Origin: Betaproteobacteria bacterium
Lineage (GTDB): Bacteria; Pseudomonadota; Gammaproteobacteria; Burkholderiales; Thiobacillaceae
DNA: 53,533 nt
NCBI GenBank assembly: GCA_016234655.1
Contig: JACRAU010000034.1
Span: 1-53,533 of the forward strand
Direction: 5' to 3'
The stretch's first letter is position 1. Every line of letters begins with the position of its first letter. The notes under the pieces are model-generated. The model saw nothing but the letters and a program-made list of their open reading frames with translations, did no database searches and had not been told where the DNA came from. The translations under genes were made by a program, and so were the position numbers. Positions 16,710 to 25,347 of this stretch are shown here, piece by piece.

Positions 16710-18003
16710 GGCCGACGATCTCCTCGATCTCGGCCACGGCCTTGGGCGCACCGTGGGTCAGAATCTCGCAACCGGCCTCGGTCACCAGGGCATCGTCCTC
16801 GATGCGAATGCCGATGTGCCACAAGGCCTCGGGCACGTCGTCGGCCGGGCGGATATAGAGGCCGGGCTCTACGGTCAGGGTCATGCCCGGCTGCAATGCG
16901 CGCCAATTGCCGGCCTGCTTGTATTCGCCGGCGTCGTGCACATCCAAGCCCAGCCAATGGCCGGTGCGGTGCATGTAGAAACGCTTGTAGGCCTCGCTCT
17001 CGATCAGGCCGTCGACCTCGCCTTGCAGCAAGCCCAGATCGACCATGCCCTGCGCCAGCACCTTGACCGCCGCCTCGTGCGGGGATTGCCAGGCGCGGCC
17101 CGGCGCGACCTGTTCAATCGCCGCCGCCTGGGCGGCCAGCACGATCTCGTAGGCATCGCGCTGCGCGCCGCCGAACCGGCCGTCGACCGGAAAGGTGCGG
17201 GTGATGTCGGCGGCGTAGCCGCGATACTCGGCGCCGGCGTCGATCAACAGCAGCTCGCCGGCCTTGAGCACTTGGTTGTTGAAGACATAATGCAGCACGC
17301 AGGCGTTGGCGCCGCCGGCGACGATGGAGGTGTAGGCCGGCGCCTCGGCGCCCTGGCGGCGGAAGGCATAGAGCAGTTCCGCCTCGATCTCGTGTTCGTG
17401 CCGGCCCGGCCGGGTCGCGCGCATCGCGGCGATGTGGGCCGCGGCCGAGATGTCGGCGGCCTTACGCATCAAGTCGAGCTCGAAGCCGTCCTTGATCAAG
17501 CGCATCTCGTCGAGCAGGCGACGGGCATCGAGCAATTGCTCCGGCGCCTGCACGCCGCTCCGCGTCTTGGCGCGCACAGCATTAAGCCAGCCGACCACGC
17601 GCGCATCCCAGGCCGAGTCGTGGCCGATGGCGAAATGCAGGGCCGCTTGGTTCTCCAGCAGGCGCGGCATCTGCTCGTCGAGTTCGGCGATGGCGTGGGC
17701 GGCATCGAAGCCGAAGGCCTCGCGCGCCGCCTCGGGGCCATGGCGGAAGCCGTCCCAAATCTCGCGCTCCTGGTTCCTCTCGCGGCAAAACAAAATCTGC
17801 CGTGGCTGCTCGCCGCCGACCAGCACCAGCACCGCCTCGGGCTCGGTAAAACCGGTCAGATAATAAAAGTAGCTGTCGAAACGATACGGGTGGTGGGCAT
17901 CGCGATTGCGCACGGCCTCGGGCGCGGTGGCGATCACCATCACGCCCTCGCCCAAGGCTTGCAACACGCGCTCGCGCCGATGGCGATAGGCATTAAGCGA
18001 CAC
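16702..18003 (-). CDS. pepP: Xaa-Pro aminopeptidase
   Basis: PepP removes N-terminal residues ahead of proline. The 433-residue protein has the N-terminal aminopeptidase P domain and a C-terminal pita-bread metallopeptidase domain with metal ligands in [22 protein letters not shown] (two Asp), [13 protein letters not shown] (His), LTVEPGLY (Glu) and [11 protein letters not shown] (Glu). The start is a GTG at 18003, giving [13 protein letters not shown]; it overlaps the murU stop by 11 bases. The wide open frame further upstream lies in murU and has no PepP similarity. Order murU-pepP-ubiH-ubiI-like suggests a single transcript. Confidence 0.95.
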   Translation of the reverse strand: MSLNAYRHRRERVLQALGEGVMVIATAPEAVRNRDAHHPYRFDSYFYYLTGFTEPEAVLVLVGGEQPRQILFCRERNQEREIWDGFRHGPEAAREAFGFDAAHAIAELDEQMPRLLENQAALHFAIGHDSAWDARVVGWLNAVRAKTRSGVQAPEQLLDARRLLDEMRLIKDGFELDLMRKAADISAAAHIAAMRATRPGRHEHEIEAELLYAFRRQGAEAPAYTSIVAGGANACVLHYVFNNQVLKAGELLLIDAGAEYRGYAADITRTFPVDGRFGGAQRDAYEIVLAAQAAAIEQVAPGRAWQSPHEAAVKVLAQGMVDLGLLQGEVDGLIESEAYKRFYMHRTGHWLGLDVHDAGEYKQAGNWRALQPGMTLTVEPGLYIRPADDVPEALWHIGIRIEDDALVTEAGCEILTHGAPKAVAEIEEIVGRD

Positions 18004-18754
18004 GGCGTTGCCCCAGTTCCAGATCAAGCGCGGCCAGGCGCTCGGGCGTGCCGACATCTTCCCAACGGCCGTTGAAATGCTCGCCGCTGACCTGGCCCCG
18101 CGCCATGGCCTGGCGCAGCAGCGGGGCCAACGCCGCCTTGGTGCCGGGGGCGATGCCGGCGAACAGCTCGGGCCGGTAGCAGGCGACGCCGCTGAAAGTG
18201 AGCACATTCCCCTCTCCCCCAGCCCCTCTCCCGCTTGCGGGAGAGGGGAGCATGGCCTTCCCTTCCGCTAAGGCAAAATCGCCCTGCGGGTGGTGCGGCG
18301 GGTTGTCGACCAGCACGAGATGGGCGAGATGCTCGGGCTTGCCGCGCATGTCGTGCAGCGCCGGCAGCAAGCGGCTGTAGTCGAACTCGGTGTAGACATC
18401 GCCGTTGGTCACGGCGAAGGGGGCATCGCCCAGCAAGGCCAGCGCGGTGGCGATACCGCCGGCCGTTTCCAGCGGCGCGCCCTCGTCGGAATAGGCGATG
18501 GTCACCCCATAGGCGGCGCCGGCGCCGAGGTCGCATTCGATCTGCATGCCCAGGTGGGCATGGTTGATGACCAGGCGCTCGAAGCCGGCCTGCTTCAAAC
18601 GCTCGATCTGCCAGACAATCAGCGGCTTGCCGCCGGCCTGGAGCAAGGGCTTGGGCGTGTGCTCGGTCAAGGGGCGCATGCGCTCGCCCAGACCGGCCGC
18701 CAGGATCATGGCCTTGAAACCGTGAGGCGTGGGGGGTGAGGCGTGAGGCGACAT
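17993..18754 (-). CDS. murU: N-acetylmuramate alpha-1-phosphate uridylyltransferase
   Basis: MurU makes UDP-MurNAc from MurNAc-1-phosphate in a recycling route that bypasses MurA and can lower fosfomycin sensitivity. The 253-residue nucleotidyltransferase has the signature [20 protein letters not shown] and the acidic motifs in [13 protein letters not shown] and [12 protein letters not shown]. amgK lies directly upstream (TGACATG), the usual partner. The first 13 residues ([13 protein letters not shown]) come from a heptanucleotide repeat, so the original start was probably a [13 protein letters not shown] one; ATG 18709 is an alternative. Residues about 169-182 ([13 protein letters not shown]) derive from a palindromic repeat. 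Confidence 0.94.
   Translation of the reverse strand: MSPHASPPTPHGFKAMILAAGLGERMRPLTEHTPKPLLQAGGKPLIVWQIERLKQAGFERLVINHAHLGMQIECDLGAGAAYGVTIAYSDEGAPLETAGGIATALALLGDAPFAVTNGDVYTEFDYSRLLPALHDMRGKPEHLAHLVLVDNPPHHPQGDFALAEGKAMLPSPASGRGAGGEGNVLTFSGVACYRPELFAGIAPGTKAALAPLLRQAMARGQVSGEHFNGRWEDVGTPERLAALDLELGQRRVA
18209..18250 (-). repeat. In-frame palindromic element, copy B (in murU)
   Basis: On the minus strand it begins with CCCCTCTCCC-GCAAGC-GGGAGAGGGG, a near-perfect hairpin, and continues with CTGGGGGAGAGGGG. It is read in frame as [15 protein letters not shown]. This is the cleanest copy in the window. Confidence 0.88.
18722..18749. repeat. Heptanucleotide repeat at the amgK-murU junction
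   Basis: Four 7-base units GTGAGGC, GTGGGGG, GTGAGGC, GTGAGGC are followed directly by GACATGT, which contains the murU start on the minus strand. The array is translated as residues of the MurU N-terminus. It shares the 7-base period with the rpe-gph array but not the unit sequence. Confidence 0.8.
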
Positions 18755-18755
18755 G

Positions 18756-19838
18756 TCAGAAGGTATAACCGACTTCGGCCTGCCGGCCTTCCAGCGCGTC
18801 GAGGAAGCGCAGGAAGGGGGCCAGGGCGTTGTAGCGCTCGCAGGCGCGGCGCAGGTAATGCATGACCAGCGGCATGTCCTTGAGATAGCCCGCCTTGCCG
18901 TCGCGGTGATAGAGCCGGGCGAAGATGCCGAGCACCTTGATGTGGCGCTGCACGCCCATCCACTCGAAATCGCGGTAGAAGTCGGCGAAGTCGGCCGGCA
19001 CCGGCAGCCCGGCGCGGCGGGCGGCTTCCCAGTAGCGGATCGTCCAATCGAGCACCCGTGCCTCGTCCCATTTGATGTAGGCATCCTTGTAGATCGACAC
19101 CAGGTCGTAGGTGATCGGGCCGTAGACCGCATCTTGGAAATCCAGCACGCCGGGATTGGGCTCGGTCACCATCAAGTTGCGCGAATGCCAGTCGCGGTGG
19201 ACGTAGACCTTGGCCTGGGCCAGGTTGTTGTCGAGGATGGCGCGGAAGGTGGTGTCGAGCAGCGCGCTCTGCTCGGCGCTCAATTCGAACTTGAGGTGCT
19301 TGGCCAGATACCACTCGGGGAACAAGCGCAACTCGCGCGTCAGCAGGGCCTCGTCGTAGTCGGGCAGTTCGCCCGGCCGGCTGGCCAGTTGAATCTGGAT
19401 CAGGGCGGCATTGGCGTCGCGATACAGCCCGTCGGCCGTGTCGTCGTCGATTCGATTTTGGCCCAGCGATTGCTCCCTCTCCCCCTGGGAGAGGGTTGGG
19501 GCGAGGGAACCCGCCGGAGCGCCCGCGCTCTGGCGGGTCAAGGCCGCGAGATAAGTGGTGTCGCCGAAGTCGGACAGCAGCAAAAAACCCTCGGCCGGGT
19601 TCTCGGCCAGTATCTCCGGCGTATTGGCCCCGGCCGCCCGAAACAGCCGGGCGATGTGGATATAGGGCCGGCAATCCTCGTGACTGGGCGGCGCGTCCAT
19701 CACGATATAGCTGCCCGCTGCCGTCCTGGCCCGGAAGTAGCGGCGGAAGCTGGCGTCGGCCGAGGCCACTTCCAGCGCAAGCAAGGGTGCCGGCAGGGCC
19801 GACTCGACCCACTGGCGCAAGCGTTCTGTTCTTTCCAT
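18756..19838 (-). CDS. amgK: N-acetylmuramate/N-acetylglucosamine kinase
   Basis: AmgK phosphorylates MurNAc and GlcNAc at C1 in peptidoglycan sugar recycling. The 360-residue protein belongs to the aminoglycoside phosphotransferase fold, with the catalytic loop [11 protein letters not shown] and the metal-binding [12 protein letters not shown]. The start at 19838 ([10 protein letters not shown]) is by family; the frame extends 22 codons upstream without similarity. It is divergent from lptD, as in Pseudomonas, where amgK-murU lie beside lptD-surA-pdxA-ksgA. Residues about 111-122 ([11 protein letters not shown] region) come from a palindromic repeat lying opposite in orientation to the gene. 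Confidence 0.94.
   Translation of the reverse strand: MERTERLRQWVESALPAPLLALEVASADASFRRYFRARTAAGSYIVMDAPPSHEDCRPYIHIARLFRAAGANTPEILAENPAEGFLLLSDFGDTTYLAALTRQSAGAPAGSLAPTLSQGEREQSLGQNRIDDDTADGLYRDANAALIQIQLASRPGELPDYDEALLTRELRLFPEWYLAKHLKFELSAEQSALLDTTFRAILDNNLAQAKVYVHRDWHSRNLMVTEPNPGVLDFQDAVYGPITYDLVSIYKDAYIKWDEARVLDWTIRYWEAARRAGLPVPADFADFYRDFEWMGVQRHIKVLGIFARLYHRDGKAGYLKDMPLVMHYLRRACERYNALAPFLRFLDALEGRQAEVGYTF
19474..19508 (+). repeat. In-frame palindromic element, copy C (in amgK)
   Basis: On the plus strand it reads CCCTCTCCC-CCT-GGGAGAGGG then TTGGGGCGAGGGA, the same hairpin plus G-rich tail as copies A and B. Here the host gene runs on the other strand, so it is translated in reverse orientation as [12 protein letters not shown] without a stop codon. 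Confidence 0.82.
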
Positions 19839-19908
19839 TGAATACGTTCCGGGCGATAATCCGGTCCAAATAAACCAGAGCGATTCTAGCACCCGCGACC
19901 CCATTCAC

Positions 19909-22116
19909 ATGCCGCTCAAGCGTCTCTTGCTCCTGTCGGTACCGCTGACGGTATTCAGCCTAGGGGCACTTGCCGCCGAACCCGAGGGCATCGTCCTCAA
20001 GCAATCCACCACCTTGCGCGTCCCCTTGCCGGGCGAGGCCGGGCGCGAGGCCCTGCCGGTCTTCGTCGATGCCGACCAGATATCCGGCGCGACCGAGCAA
20101 TATGTCGAGGCCAGCGGCCAAGTGGTCGCCCGCCGGCTGGACGAGAACCTGAGCGCCGATTGGATGCGCTACGACCAGGCCGAGGATCGCCTGCGGGCGC
20201 GCGGCAATGTCGTGCTGACCCGTGGCCGCAGCCGGATCGAGGCCGACGAGCTGCAACTGCAACTGGCCAGCCACCTGGGCGAGATGCGGCCGATACGCTA
20301 CGAAAGCCAAGGCGAAAAGGGCCAGTATGTCCGTGGCGCCGCCGCGCTGCTGCAATTCGAGGGCGAGGATCGCTACCGTCTGAGCGAGGCGAGCTACACC
20401 AGCTGCCCGGTCGGCAACGACGACTGGCTGCTACGCACCGGCGACCTCAAGCTGGACTACGCCGACAATATCGGCGCCGCGCGCAACGTTCGGGTCGAAT
20501 ACCTGGGCATGCCCATCCTCTTTGCCCCGTGGATGAACTTCGGCCTGGACGACAAGCGCAAGTCCGGCTTCCTGACGCCAGGGGTGGGTGTCTCCGACAG
20601 GCGTGGCGCCGAGATCACCGCGCCCTGGTACTGGAATATCGCGCCCAACCACGACGCCACCATCACGCCGCACTATATGTCCAAGCGCGGCCTTCAACTC
20701 GGCGCGGAATTCCGCTATCTGGACGACCGCTACCAGGGCAAGCTGGATTTCGAATACCTGCCCGAGGACAAGGCCGCCAATCGCGACCGCTATTACGGCC
20801 GCATCCTGCACAGCCAGCAGTTCGACGCCAACTGGGCGGGCAGCCTGAACGTCAGCCAGGCCTCCGACGACAAATACTTCACCGACCTGTCCAGCGTCGT
20901 GCACCAGACGGCGCAAGCCAACCTGCTCAAGGAGGGCACGCTCTCCTACAACGGCGGCTGGTGGGCGGCGAACGGACGCCTGCAATCGTTCCAAACCCTG
21001 AGCGGCAACCCGCTGTACTCCAGACTGCCGCAACTCACCTTGGTGGCGAGCCGGCAACGGCCCCAGGGTTACCCGGTCGACATCGACTTCTCCAGCGAGT
21101 TCGTGCGCTTCAGCCACGCCTGGGCCAGCGAGCCGGAAGGCGACCGTTTCCACGCCTACCCCAGCGTCAAGCTGCCGTTCACCACCAGCTATGCCCACAT
21201 CACGCCCAAGTTCGGCTGGCACCTGACCCGCTACGACCTCGACCGCGCCGCGACCGGCGGCATCTTGCAGGAAACGCGTAGCCTGCCGGTCTTCACCCTG
21301 GATGCCGGCCTCGAATTCGAGCGCGAATTCGCCTTCGGCGGCTCGCCCTTCGTGCAGACCCTGGAGCCCAGGCTGTATTACGTCAACATCCCATACCGGG
21401 ATCAATCCAAGCTGCCGGTGTTCGATTCCGCCCTGCTCGATTCCAGCCTGTACACGATCTTCAGCGAGAACCAATACGCCGGCGTCGACCGCGTCAACGA
21501 CGCCAACCAGATCACCATGGCGCTCACCTCGCGCCTGCTCGACAACCTGAACGGCATCGAGCGCATCCAACTCACGGTCGGCCAGCGCTATTACTTCAGC
21601 GATCAGCGCGTCACCCTGCCCGGCCTGGCGGCGCGCAACGCGAATAGCAGCGATATCCTGGCCATCCTGTCGGGCCAGGTCACCAACCGGCTGCGCCTGT
21701 CCGGCAACTTGCAGCACAACGCCGACACCGGCGAGACCGCGCGCTTCGGCCTGGGCGCCTTCTACCGCGACGGCCCGGGCCGCGCGCTCAACGCCGACTA
21801 CCGCTATGCCCAAGGCAGCATCGATCAAATCGACCTGTCGGCGCAATGGCCGTTGAGCCCGATGTGGTACGGCATCGGCCGCCTGAACTATTCTTTCCGC
21901 GACAGCCGCGTGATCGAAGCCTTGGGCGGCTTCGAGCACAACGCCGGCTGCTGGTCCTTGCGCGGCGTCCTGCACCGCCTGGCCCTGACCCAGACCGAAA
22001 CGAGCAATGCCTTCTTCATCCAGCTGGAACTGCGCGACCTGACCAAGCTCGGGCCGAACCCGCTGGACCTCTTGAAACGGAGCATCCCCGGATATGCGAA
22101 GAGCGATGAAAACTAA
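19909..22116 (+). CDS. lptD: LPS-assembly protein LptD
   Basis: LptD forms the outer-membrane pore that inserts lipopolysaccharide, with lipoprotein LptE as plug. The 735-residue precursor has a signal peptide (MPLKRLLLLSVPLTVFSLGALA), an N-terminal OstA jellyroll (about 45-160, with VDADQISG and DWMRYDQAEDRL) and a large C-terminal beta-barrel with WSPMWYGIG-like aromatic strands. Only two cysteines are visible in the mature part, Cys166 and Cys681, so a single disulfide would link jellyroll and barrel rather than the two of E. coli. It starts 70 bases from divergent amgK and its 3' end overlaps surA. Confidence 0.95.
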   Translation: MPLKRLLLLSVPLTVFSLGALAAEPEGIVLKQSTTLRVPLPGEAGREALPVFVDADQISGATEQYVEASGQVVARRLDENLSADWMRYDQAEDRLRARGNVVLTRGRSRIEADELQLQLASHLGEMRPIRYESQGEKGQYVRGAAALLQFEGEDRYRLSEASYTSCPVGNDDWLLRTGDLKLDYADNIGAARNVRVEYLGMPILFAPWMNFGLDDKRKSGFLTPGVGVSDRRGAEITAPWYWNIAPNHDATITPHYMSKRGLQLGAEFRYLDDRYQGKLDFEYLPEDKAANRDRYYGRILHSQQFDANWAGSLNVSQASDDKYFTDLSSVVHQTAQANLLKEGTLSYNGGWWAANGRLQSFQTLSGNPLYSRLPQLTLVASRQRPQGYPVDIDFSSEFVRFSHAWASEPEGDRFHAYPSVKLPFTTSYAHITPKFGWHLTRYDLDRAATGGILQETRSLPVFTLDAGLEFEREFAFGGSPFVQTLEPRLYYVNIPYRDQSKLPVFDSALLDSSLYTIFSENQYAGVDRVNDANQITMALTSRLLDNLNGIERIQLTVGQRYYFSDQRVTLPGLAARNANSSDILAILSGQVTNRLRLSGNLQHNADTGETARFGLGAFYRDGPGRALNADYRYAQGSIDQIDLSAQWPLSPMWYGIGRLNYSFRDSRVIEALGGFEHNAGCWSLRGVLHRLALTQTETSNAFFIQLELRDLTKLGPNPLDLLKRSIPGYAKSDEN

Positions 22117-23473
22117 GTTTCAATACAGGCTGACTTGCCTAAGCAAGTTAAGCCGCGCGGCCGGAGCCAATTCAATCTGCCGTAAGCTGCTAGCCACCCT
22201 GGCCTGCGCCGCCTGCCTGCAAGGCTTGGCGGGCAGCGCCATGGCGAAGGATCCCATCCCGCTCGATCGCATCGTGGCCGTGGTCAACAACAGCGTCGTC
22301 ACCGAACGCGAACTCGCCGCCAAGATCGAGCAGGTGGGCCAGCAACTCAAGCGGCGCAACATCGCGTTGCCGCCCCCCGCCACGCTGTCCAAACAGGTGC
22401 TGGAACGCATGATCACCGAGCGCGTGCTGTTGCAGCGCGCGGAGGAAACCAACATCCGTATCGACGGCACGCAACTCGACCGCGCCCTCGGCCGCATCGC
22501 CCAGCAGAACGGCATGGACCTCGCCGCCTTCCAGGCCAGCGTGGAAAAAGAAGGCACCGACTTCGCGGCCTTCCGCGAACAGATTCGCAACGAGATCGTC
22601 ATCTCCCGATTGCGCGAACGCGAGGTGGACAACCGGGTCGGCGTCACCGAGGCCGAGATCGACAACTTCCTGGCCAATCCGGCGCTGAAAGACAGCCGGC
22701 AGACCGAATATCTATTGGCCCATATCCTGATCGCCACGCCCGAGGGGCTGGCGCCGGACCGCCTGCAAGCGATCAAGGCCAAGGCCGACAAGGCCCTGGC
22801 CGAACTCAAGTCGGGCGCCGATTTCGCCCAGGTCGCGGCCGGCCATTCCGACGCCAAGGACGCGATCGAGGGCGGCCAGATCGGCTGGCGCGGCGAAGGC
22901 CAGTTGCCCGGCCTGTACGTCGATGCCGCGCGCGCGCTGAAACCGGGCCAGGTATCCGGCCTACTGCGCAGCCCGAACGGCTTCCATATCGTCAAACTGC
23001 TCGATGCGCGCGGCAAGGATACGACGCTGGTGATCCGCCAGACCCAGGCCCGCCACATCCTGATCAAGACCAACGAGGTGGTCACCGATCAGGACGCCAA
23101 GGGCCGCCTGACCCAGCTCAAGGAACGCATCGACAACGGCCAGGACTTCGCCGAACTGGCCAAGCTGCATTCGGACGACCTCTCCGCGGCCAAGGGCGGC
23201 GACCTGGGTTGGCTCAATCCCGGCGACACCGTGCCGCAATTCGAACGCGTGATGGATGGCCTGAAGCTCGGCGAAACTTCCGAGCCCAGCCAATCGCCGT
23301 TCGGCTGGCATCTGATCCAAGTGCTCGAACGGCGCGACCAGGACGTGACCCAGGAGCGCAAGCGCCTGGATGCCCGCCGTTCCATACGCGACCGCAAGAG
23401 CGACGAGGCCTTCGATAGCTGGGTTCGGCAGATACGCGACTCGGCCTATGTGGAATACCGGAACGAGGAGTAA
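22106..23473 (+). CDS. surA: Periplasmic chaperone and peptidyl-prolyl isomerase SurA
   Basis: SurA escorts outer-membrane proteins through the periplasm. From ATG 22106 the precursor has 455 residues. It has an unusually long N-terminal segment (about 40 residues, with the hydrophobic stretch LLATLACAACLQGLAG) before the mature DPIPLDRIVAVVNNSVVT start. The chaperone N-domain follows, then two parvulin domains (about 200-300 with HILIATPEG, and about 310-410 with ARHILIKTNEVVTD), and a short C-terminal helix. An upstream in-frame ATG at 22094 is also possible. The gene overlaps lptD and is four bases from pdxA, a classic envelope-assembly operon. Confidence 0.95.
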   Translation: MKTKFQYRLTCLSKLSRAAGANSICRKLLATLACAACLQGLAGSAMAKDPIPLDRIVAVVNNSVVTERELAAKIEQVGQQLKRRNIALPPPATLSKQVLERMITERVLLQRAEETNIRIDGTQLDRALGRIAQQNGMDLAAFQASVEKEGTDFAAFREQIRNEIVISRLREREVDNRVGVTEAEIDNFLANPALKDSRQTEYLLAHILIATPEGLAPDRLQAIKAKADKALAELKSGADFAQVAAGHSDAKDAIEGGQIGWRGEGQLPGLYVDAARALKPGQVSGLLRSPNGFHIVKLLDARGKDTTLVIRQTQARHILIKTNEVVTDQDAKGRLTQLKERIDNGQDFAELAKLHSDDLSAAKGGDLGWLNPGDTVPQFERVMDGLKLGETSEPSQSPFGWHLIQVLERRDQDVTQERKRLDARRSIRDRKSDEAFDSWVRQIRDSAYVEYRNEE

Positions 23474-23476
23474 GGG

Positions 23477-24466
23477 ATGATCCCCGAGGGGAATCTCGCG
23501 CCCCTCGTCCTGACCGCCGGCGAACCGGCCGGCATCGGCCCCGATCTGTGCGCGCGCCTCGCGCAAGAGCCGCCGGCCGGCATCCCCATCGTCCTGCTCG
23601 CCGACCGCGCGCTGATCGAGGCCCGCGCCGCGCAACTCGGCCTGGCCTGCGCCCTGCCCGACCACGCACCGGGCTCCGCCGCGCCGATCAGCCTGCTGTC
23701 CCTGCCCTTGGCCGAGCCCGCTCAGGCCGGCCGGCTCGACCCCGCCAATACCGCCTATGTGCTGGCCAGCCTGCGCCGCGCGACCGAGGGTTGCCTCTCG
23801 GGCGAGTTCTCCGGCCTGGTCACCGGCCCGGTGCACAAGGGCGTCATCAACGACGCCGGCATCGCCTTCACCGGCCACACCGAGTTTCTGGCCGAACTGA
23901 CCGGCACGCCGCGCGTGGTGATGATGCTGACCGGGGCCGGCATGCGCGTCGCGCTGGTCACCACCCACCTGCCCCTGAGCGAGGTCGCCGCCGCGATCAC
24001 GCCCACGGCCGTGCGCGAAACCCTCCATATCCTCGACGCCGCGCTACGGCGCGATTTCGCCATCGCCGCGCCGCGCATCCTGGTCGCCGGCCTCAACCCG
24101 CATGCCGGCGAGGGCGGCCATCTGGGCCGGGAAGAGATCGAGGTCATCGAACCGGTACTGAATCAACTGCGCCAGGCCGGCATGCGCCTGGAAGGACCGC
24201 TGCCGGCCGACACCCTGTTCCAGCGCAAATTCCTCGATGCCTGCGACGCCGTGCTGACGATGTACCACGACCAGGGTCTGCCGGTGCTCAAGCACGCGAG
24301 CTTCGGCGAGGGCATCAACGTGACGCTGGGCCTGCCCATCGTGCGCACCTCGGTCGACCACGGTACCGCGCTCGAACTCGCCGGCAGCGGCCGGATCGAC
24401 GACGGCAGCCTGCGCGCGGCGATCGACTTGGCCTGGCGAATGGCGCAAGGACGGGCGCGCACATGA
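23477..24466 (+). CDS. pdxA: 4-hydroxythreonine-4-phosphate dehydrogenase
   Basis: PdxA oxidises 4-phospho-hydroxythreonine in the DXP-dependent route to pyridoxal phosphate. The 329-residue protein shows the family's N-terminus [13 protein letters not shown], the metal-binding region [13 protein letters not shown], and the C-terminal signature [19 protein letters not shown] with [13 protein letters not shown]. It follows surA after three bases and its TGA overlaps the ksgA ATG (ATGA). The order surA-pdxA-ksgA is widely conserved in beta- and gammaproteobacteria. Confidence 0.96.
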   Translation: MIPEGNLAPLVLTAGEPAGIGPDLCARLAQEPPAGIPIVLLADRALIEARAAQLGLACALPDHAPGSAAPISLLSLPLAEPAQAGRLDPANTAYVLASLRRATEGCLSGEFSGLVTGPVHKGVINDAGIAFTGHTEFLAELTGTPRVVMMLTGAGMRVALVTTHLPLSEVAAAITPTAVRETLHILDAALRRDFAIAAPRILVAGLNPHAGEGGHLGREEIEVIEPVLNQLRQAGMRLEGPLPADTLFQRKFLDACDAVLTMYHDQGLPVLKHASFGEGINVTLGLPIVRTSVDHGTALELAGSGRIDDGSLRAAIDLAWRMAQGRART

Positions 24467-25320
24467 ATACCACCGCACATCGCCACAAGAAGAGCCTGGG
24501 CCAGCACTTCTTGCATGACGCCAACATCCTGAACAAGATCGTCGCCGCCATCGCGCCGCAGGCGGAGGACCTGATGGTCGAGATCGGCCCTGGCCTCGGC
24601 GCCCTGACCCGGCCGCTGCTCGAACGGCTCAAGCATCTGCACGTGGTCGAATTCGACCGCGACCTGGTGCCGCGCCTGCGCGCCGAATTCCCGCCCGAGC
24701 GGCTGACCGTGCACGAGCGCGACGCGCTGAAGTTCGATTTCGCTACCCTTCTCCCCTCCCCCGCAAGCGGGGGATACCGAAGGGTAGGGGATTCATCAGG
24801 GGCCGGGGGAGAGGGCCAGCTGCGCGTGGTCGGCAACCTGCCCTACAACATCTCCAGCCCCTTGCTGTTCCATCTGGCCGACTATGCCGACCGGATAAAG
24901 GACATGCACTTCATGCTGCAAAAAGAGGTGGTCGACCGCATGGCCGCCGCGCCCGACAGCGCCGACTACGGCCGTTTGTCGGTGATGCTGCAGGCTCGCT
25001 TCCGCGTAGCCAAGCTGTTCAACGTGCCGCCCGGCGCGTTCAACCCGCCGCCCAAGGTCGACTCCGCCGTGGTGCGCCTGGCGCCGCTGCCGGCCGAGGC
25101 CGTCGCCTACCGCGACGCGCGCGCCTTCGCCGAGGTGGTCGCCCGCGCCTTCGGCCAGCGGCGCAAGACCTTGCGCAATACACTGAAAGGCCTGGTCGAT
25201 GCGACCGAGATGGAGGCCATCGGTATTGACCCCGGCCGCCGGGGCGAGACATTATCGGTGGCGGAGTTCGCCCGACTGAGCGAGAAGGCCGGACAACGGC
25301 CCGCCGACGAAGACCGCTAA
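24463..25320 (+). CDS. rsmA: 16S rRNA A1518/A1519 dimethyltransferase
   Basis: RsmA (KsgA) dimethylates two adjacent adenines near the 3' end of 16S rRNA during small-subunit maturation. The 285-residue protein has [18 protein letters not shown], the SAM motif [16 protein letters not shown], the acidic VVEFDRDL and the catalytic [12 protein letters not shown]. It is about 20 residues longer than usual; residues 96-118 ([23 protein letters not shown]) are an in-frame palindromic repeat placed a few residues before the NLPY motif. Loss of RsmA gives kasugamycin resistance in other bacteria; whether this insertion is neutral is unknown. It overlaps pdxA by four bases. Confidence 0.95.
   Translation: MNTTAHRHKKSLGQHFLHDANILNKIVAAIAPQAEDLMVEIGPGLGALTRPLLERLKHLHVVEFDRDLVPRLRAEFPPERLTVHERDALKFDFATLLPSPASGGYRRVGDSSGAGGEGQLRVVGNLPYNISSPLLFHLADYADRIKDMHFMLQKEVVDRMAAAPDSADYGRLSVMLQARFRVAKLFNVPPGAFNPPPKVDSAVVRLAPLPAEAVAYRDARAFAEVVARAFGQRRKTLRNTLKGLVDATEMEAIGIDPGRRGETLSVAEFARLSEKAGQRPADEDR
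24748..24816 (+). repeat. In-frame palindromic element, copy D (in ksgA)
   Basis: This copy begins CCCCTCCCCC-GCAA-GCGGGGG like copy A, then carries an additional middle segment (GGGTAGGGGATTCATCAGGG region) before ending GGGGGAGAGGG. It is about 69 bases long, 23 codons, and keeps frame. The peptide core is again PSPASGG, ending AGGEG as in murU. Confidence 0.85.
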
Positions 25321-25347
25321 CGCACCGCCAAAGACACGCACACGATC

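Noticed and set aside
15391..19508. Repeat-containing ubiI-like, murU and amgK as disrupted pseudogenes
   Set aside because: All three frames stay open and keep their catalytic motifs on both sides of the insertions.
20431..21975. 514-codon minus-strand open frame inside lptD
   Set aside because: LptD is intact on the other strand with signal peptide, jellyroll and barrel; the antisense product is low-complexity Ala/Val/Gly/Gln-rich.
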